Origin: Alentia gelatinosa
Lineage: Eukaryota > Annelida > Polychaeta > Phyllodocida > Polynoidae
Direction: 5' to 3'
Assembly: GCA_950022655.1 (NCBI GenBank)
Contig: OX465581.1
Span: forward strand, 29,235,300-29,299,299
Length of the DNA: 64,000 bases
The notes beneath the pieces were generated by a model that saw only the letters and a list, made by a program, of their open reading frames with translations, was not told the DNA's origin and made no database searches. The position numbers and the translations under genes were made by a program. Shown here one piece after another: positions 59,564-64,000 of the stretch (positions within the stretch are counted from its first letter, which is position 1; the number at the start of each line of letters is the position of its first letter).

Positions 59564-60628
59564 TAATGCAGCTATTCCACCAAAAAAGGTCTCAGCAGGC
59601 GGGTTTTTGCCCTCTGGCCGACGTTTGCCACCGGGGCCGGCCACCCGACCACCCCTTAGCACCTAAATTCTCCGAGCTGTTCCACCAAAGCCACCTGAGG
59701 CGACCAACAGGCATACACAAGGTGCCCGGCGGGTGCCGATAGAGCCGGCCGGACCCAGCGCGGCGATACACTCACAGTGGGTTTGCTGTTGACGTCTGGT
59801 GGACATTCGCAGCACTAACGTACAAGCCCGCGGTTCTCTATTGATCTGATAGGCGGTGCGGCGTGCGGCGATACACTACGACACTCTGAACCCGCGAACC
59901 CGATGTATCCAGTGGAGCAGTGTTTCACAGTGTCGGGATATGTACGGGAACGGTCAGAGAACGTCAAATAACCGCGGAATTACACGTTAAATCGAACAAT
60001 GAAGGTGAATAAAGATAGGACTTGATGTTATGAATGTGTATTGCACGCTGTGGGGCAAAGATTGCTCCCAGAGTGCTCCCAGAGTGCCGAAACTGTCAGT
60101 CTTTGCCGCTTACGGGGGCCAGGCATTCCATGTTGACAGTGTGTGTCGCGGTTTATACGGGCGAGCGGTCAACGCGAACCCGGAGAACAGCTCTCGACGA
60201 CCTCTCGGCGTCACTCTTGGTGTAGTTCTTGGCACGCTGGCCGGCCTACTGGGGGCTTAGAATCAAATGAATCAGTTTTCCTCTGGCAGGGCTTTGCAGG
60301 GGAGGTTGAGCTCATAATGCCTGGCCTCCTGGCCGGCCTTCTCTGTGGTTCTCACAACATTTTGGTGTAACCGCTTCAAAATGGGTTTTTGGTCCCGGCC
60401 GGTGGCCAGCGACCACCAACTGGTCAGCCGATATTGCCCGGCGACGGGGTTTGGGAAGCACGGGGCCGGCCGTCAGGGGCCTATGAGCTGTTGTGAGCTG
60501 TTCCACCAAGCAGATTATTGCTGGCGGTGGGAGGTTTGGGCCGGCTATTGCCGCCGAACACCAATAGGCGACCATAAGGTGCCAGGCCGGGCCGGGCCCT
60601 GCGCTGCGTTGGTGGAATAGCCGCATTA
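59564..60628 (+). mobile_element. 1.07-kb GC-rich element with 20-bp terminal inverted repeats
   Basis: Left end TAATGCAGCTATTCCACCAA and right end TTGGTGGAATAGCCGCATTA are reverse complements except for one base. The interior is GC-rich with repeated CCGGCC and TTCCACCA words. It contains the frameshifted copy of the Cys-rich/transmembrane frame. TAA on the left and TTA on the right may be a decayed 3-bp duplication. No transposase was seen. Confidence 0.72.
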
Positions 60629-61444
60629 GTAGAATGCTTTACTTCTCCCACATATCGTAGAGAATATGCTTCATTTTCTAAAAATCTTGAAAGGTTATAT
60701 GTGTTATATCAAGTTCTTAAGGTGCATCATTATAACTTTATTGATGCCTTTAAAATTGAGCATTTATTCAATGTCTGGTGTAGAGACAAGGCGGCTTTGC
60801 GACCAACGAGTAATTAATTAATTCTTCCTCTACAGAACTTGACCATGATTGGTCCAGACGATCACGTGATCAATTTCCTCGCTTTTCATTGCCCGAAAAA
60901 TCAGACAAAGAGTGACGCGAAATTATTCTGGCCTATCCTGGTAGGGCGTGTATACCCTGTTGTCTCTTGGCCCTCCAACGAAATGCAGGTACACCCTCAT
61001 CTTTTTTCCAACGAAATGTAGATACACCCCCATCTCCAACAAGAGGGGGTATGCCGAAATTATTTTTCCTGTCCCTCAACAGGGAGGGAAAATGGAAAAA
61101 CTTTTTTAGAAACTATTTATTCAATGTCTTATGTGCTTAAGCATCCCCAAATTTTAGTTATTACAGACCAACAACTATGAGGCTCCACCGTCCAGTCCGA
61201 TAGCGGGAAGACCTATAGAGTTGCACTTCTTGCTAGTATACTTTTTGATCGTAATTAGTTTGTGATCTAGGAATGGGCAACTAGATGGGCCAGACTGAAG
61301 CAAGTAGTGCGGAAAATTCCACCAAATGGCGGTTTCATGGGCCATTGGGACGAGGTCCCTATTTTTCTATTTTGATAGTCACCAAAGTTGGCCAGAAAGA
61401 TTGAGTACGGTGGCGTCAGAATAGGGGGGCAGGGGGTCCAACTG
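60629..61444. other. Non-coding stretch
   Basis: No gene is supported. Two related words at about 60,977 and 61,012 (CCAACGAAATG followed by TACACCC) form a short direct repeat. Confidence 0.45.
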
Positions 61445-61457
61445 CCCCCCCCCCCCC
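61445..61457 (+). repeat. Poly-C run of 13
   Basis: Thirteen C just after a G-rich stretch (GGGGGGCAGGGGG) at about 61,424; the two can pair. Non-coding. Confidence 0.85.
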
Positions 61458-61554
61458 ACTTTTTTGCTGCCCTAAAAAGGTCAGCAGCTTCTACTTAATC
61501 AAGTGTATAATCTATCATGAGCATGAGCATGGAAAGATCTAACTTTGCAGCATG

Positions 61555-61980
61555 CAACAATGGCTAAGCCTTGACTTTTCACTGTCAGTCAGACTTTTTG
61601 GTATGTAGCAATGGCTAGGCCTTGTCTCTCCATCTTGGAAAAATGTGAAAGTCTGATCTTTTAGCATGTATCAATGGTTAAGCCCTGGCTTTTCACCATC
61701 GTGCAATGACGGCTAAGTCTTAACTTTAAACAGTGAAAAAATGTCAAAGTCAGACTTTTTGGTACGCAATGATGGCTAAGCATTGTCTTCTCACCGTGGA
61801 CAAATGTCAAAATCTGACTTTGTGGCGCGCAATGATGGCTAAGCCTTGACTTTTCACCATGAAAAATGTCAAAGTCTGACTTTTTAGCATATAACAAAGG
61901 GCTAAGCTTTGGCTTTCCACCACATATAACTGTCAAAGTCTGACTTTCTAGCATGCAACGATGGCAAAGTCTTTACTTTT
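61555..61980. repeat. Degenerate tandem array, unit about 60-65 bp
   Basis: About seven to eight units of the form CAATGATGGCTAAGCCTTGA, CTTTTCACC, AAATGTCAAAGTCTGACTTT and TTAGCATG follow one another; one unit is about half length. A further AAAGTCAAAGTCTGACTT lies at 62,025. The repeat is open on the minus strand, giving a repetitive frame with HHC and HGEK motifs, which is explained by the array. Confidence 0.9.
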
Positions 61981-64000
61981 TAAGATTTTTCACTGATTCA
62001 AGGTAATTTCAGTGGAATAGGTGAAAGTCAAAGTCTGACTTCACATCGTGTAAGAAAAAGGTCAGCTATTTTTCAGTTCGCTCCGCCCCTTTCAAAATGT
62101 TCTGAAGCCCCTCTAGTGATTGGACACAAATAACAGCATAAGGACTTTCAATCTAGCCTCTATTTCTACATAGTCTAACTTCATGCTAACTTTTTTGCCA
62201 AGGCGTAATTATGAAATTGACGTAGCCTAAAGGGCCTTAAATTTATGGATTTTGATATGTATATTGCAGTTTCATAAAAAGCTACGCTGAAGGGGAATTT
62301 TCCAGTTTATTCAAGTCGGGCGCTGGGGCCGGGAGCATTCCTTGCAGCGTATCCATATGAATCAGATTCATTGCACCATCTTCCATCTTAAGTTTACTTT
62401 CCGCCTACCATCACCCCACCCACCTTCATACCTCTAACCCCAGCCAGCCACCCCAAGCTGTCTCTGACGGCAGGCACCCGTTTGCTATTGTGAAACATAT
62501 GCCCTCCCCCTCTTCCGCCCCCGGCCCCAGCCACAGGCCCTATTATTCTTTTATACCACTAGGCATATCAAAAGCAGACGCTGACCTCGAGGCTTGCCAC
62601 TGCTTCTACACATCCTTGACAGATTGTGTTCATAAAACATTGTTTTCAACAATAATACTGCAAGGTGTAGATTCAGACCTGACCGTGCTCTCATGGTTGT
62701 TTCAACATATTAAATAAGACAGGGGAAAATCCCTTAGTTTATTTCGGTCGTTTTTATCAGGGACTGAGATGTAAAATCTGTTCAGCATTTGACCCATTGG
62801 CATTGACTGGAATAAGTGGACCCCGTGTTGGTGAAAACCAACACAGGGGGGAGCAGTGTTCTGAGTACTCAAAGTTCGAAGCTCTCGGCTATTCCTCTTG
62901 GCTCAACTCCATGTTTTGGCTCCCATGCCTTGCCGTACCATAGTTTGGAGCCACCACCCTTTACTTTTTAACATTCCAACACCTCTGAGTAGAGAAAGCA
63001 TGGCAGTGTGGAGGAAATGTGACTGGACACATTACAATTATAGATAACTGGCAGTGTTCTAATTAATGTAAATAGTTACTTTATCATGATATGGGGGGGG
63101 GGGGTGAGATGCTTTGCATATGGAAGGTATTGCAGAAAATACATGAGTAGGGAATACACAACGGAAGCAATGGACTACAAAATAGTTATCATCCACCGGT
63201 TCTATGAGATCTTTCCAGAGCAGACACATTGTGGTCACAACCATGGATGCCGCAGGAATGTAAAAGGGTGTGTGTACGTGTAAGAAACGGTGGACGGCAT
63301 AGTATAAGGCGGACAAGAGCCATTATTATGTCCACCTGTATACCATAGCCGTCGACTCAAATTCTGAAGCCTCTTCGTCATCACTCTTTGTAAATACTCA
63401 TTTCTGAATAGGCCAATGCCATGAGTTATTAGTTGACGGGGAGTTAGCAATGACATAAGAAAATACTAGAAAACAACATCAACCGCCGGGGCATAGTGGC
63501 TATAAGTTTGAGCATTATTCTGTTTCTGAATCATCATGAATCTTTTAAACAAAAACGATGTGTAGAGGAAGAATTCTTATTTGCATTTTTGTTCATTTCA
63601 CACACACCGGTGACTGGTTGACAGCTCTTAAAACTATATTTGTTTGTCAATCCAAATTGTTTTGTAGAGGAATGCCGCTGACTACGTGACGTTTATCACG
63701 CGACCAAATGATAGTTATGATAATGCAGCGTATCCCTATAGAATCATTCCATAGGTAGTAAAACGTTTGCCTGCAATAAAGATTATATTATGAAGGTGCA
63801 CCCTAATGAGATTCATAGGGAATAATCCGTGCCACCAAAATATTATTGCTATAGTCTACCCCTCTTAGTTCCTTACAAAACGGATGCGAACATCATTTGT
63901 TAAAGGAAAATTTCATTGCTGACCTGAAATTAAATAGCTAGTTGTGTGAAATATAAAAGGATGCCTATACATACGACAGTGGGAAAACGCCAGTGAATGT
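61981..64000. other. Non-coding stretch to window end
   Basis: No frame has a domain or convincing splice borders. Contains the poly-G run at 63,093. Confidence 0.45.
63093..63104 (+). repeat. Poly-G run of 12
   Basis: Twelve G in non-coding DNA. Confidence 0.85.

Noticed and set aside
61661..61954. 97-codon Cys/His-containing minus frame suggestive of zinc-finger repeats
   Set aside because: It is the translation of the 60-65-bp tandem array. The spacing follows the DNA unit and lacks the paired C-x2-C/H-x3-H pattern.
1..64000. tRNA, rRNA, CRISPR array, prokaryotic operons or phage genes
   Set aside because: No T-arm/A-box/B-box combination folding into a cloverleaf was noticed by eye, no evenly spaced direct repeats with unique spacers, and gene structure is clearly intron-bearing.

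Overview
The window looks like nuclear DNA of an animal, most likely a marine invertebrate. Two things support this. One gene is split into about a dozen short exons with GT-AG introns of roughly 200 to 1400 bp. Long AT-rich non-coding stretches are littered with small foldback and terminal-inverted-repeat elements and simple repeats. The species cannot be fixed from sequence alone. There are no operons, CRISPR arrays or rRNA genes, and I saw no convincing tRNA gene. Almost all short open frames are chance frames in non-coding DNA.

Two protein-coding loci can be supported. (1) At 47.5-53.3 kb, minus strand, twelve exons encode most of a sorting nexin of the SNX5/SNX6/SNX32 type: a PX domain with the family-specific insertion, followed by a BAR domain. 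Both the first exon and the C-terminal exons are missing or unrecognised. (2) At 8,977-10,056, minus strand, a long uninterrupted GC-rich frame encodes a single-pass membrane protein with a short glycosylatable outer segment and a cytoplasmic tail of about 280 residues. I do not recognise its family. It lies at one end of a CpG-rich region reaching to about 12.75 kb, which may hold its promoter or earlier exons.

The rest is mobile-element debris and low-complexity DNA. Foldback elements lie near 1.55, 43.1, 54.4 and 56.65 kb; the last has a perfect 8-bp target duplication. A Harbinger-like element at 27,755-28,209 is flanked by a TTA duplication. A 1.34-kb inverted-repeat-bounded block at 29.6-30.96 kb carries five copies of a 17-bp motif, two of them fused into a perfect 34-bp palindrome. 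At 57.87-60.63 kb two GC-rich copies lie in inverted orientation, and one contains an intact small Cys-rich transmembrane frame. There is a recent 350-bp tandem duplication at 26.1-26.8 kb, a degenerate 60-65-bp array at 61.55-61.98 kb, and G-run, C-run and GCC repeats. Two copies of an A-tailed repeat lie at 43.6-44.0 and 48.25-48.6 kb; one abuts a sorting-nexin splice donor.

The strongest unexplained pattern is the 9-mer GAGCWGCTC, found 13 times where about 0.5 would be expected by chance, with a cluster in the 8.5-14.3 kb region.
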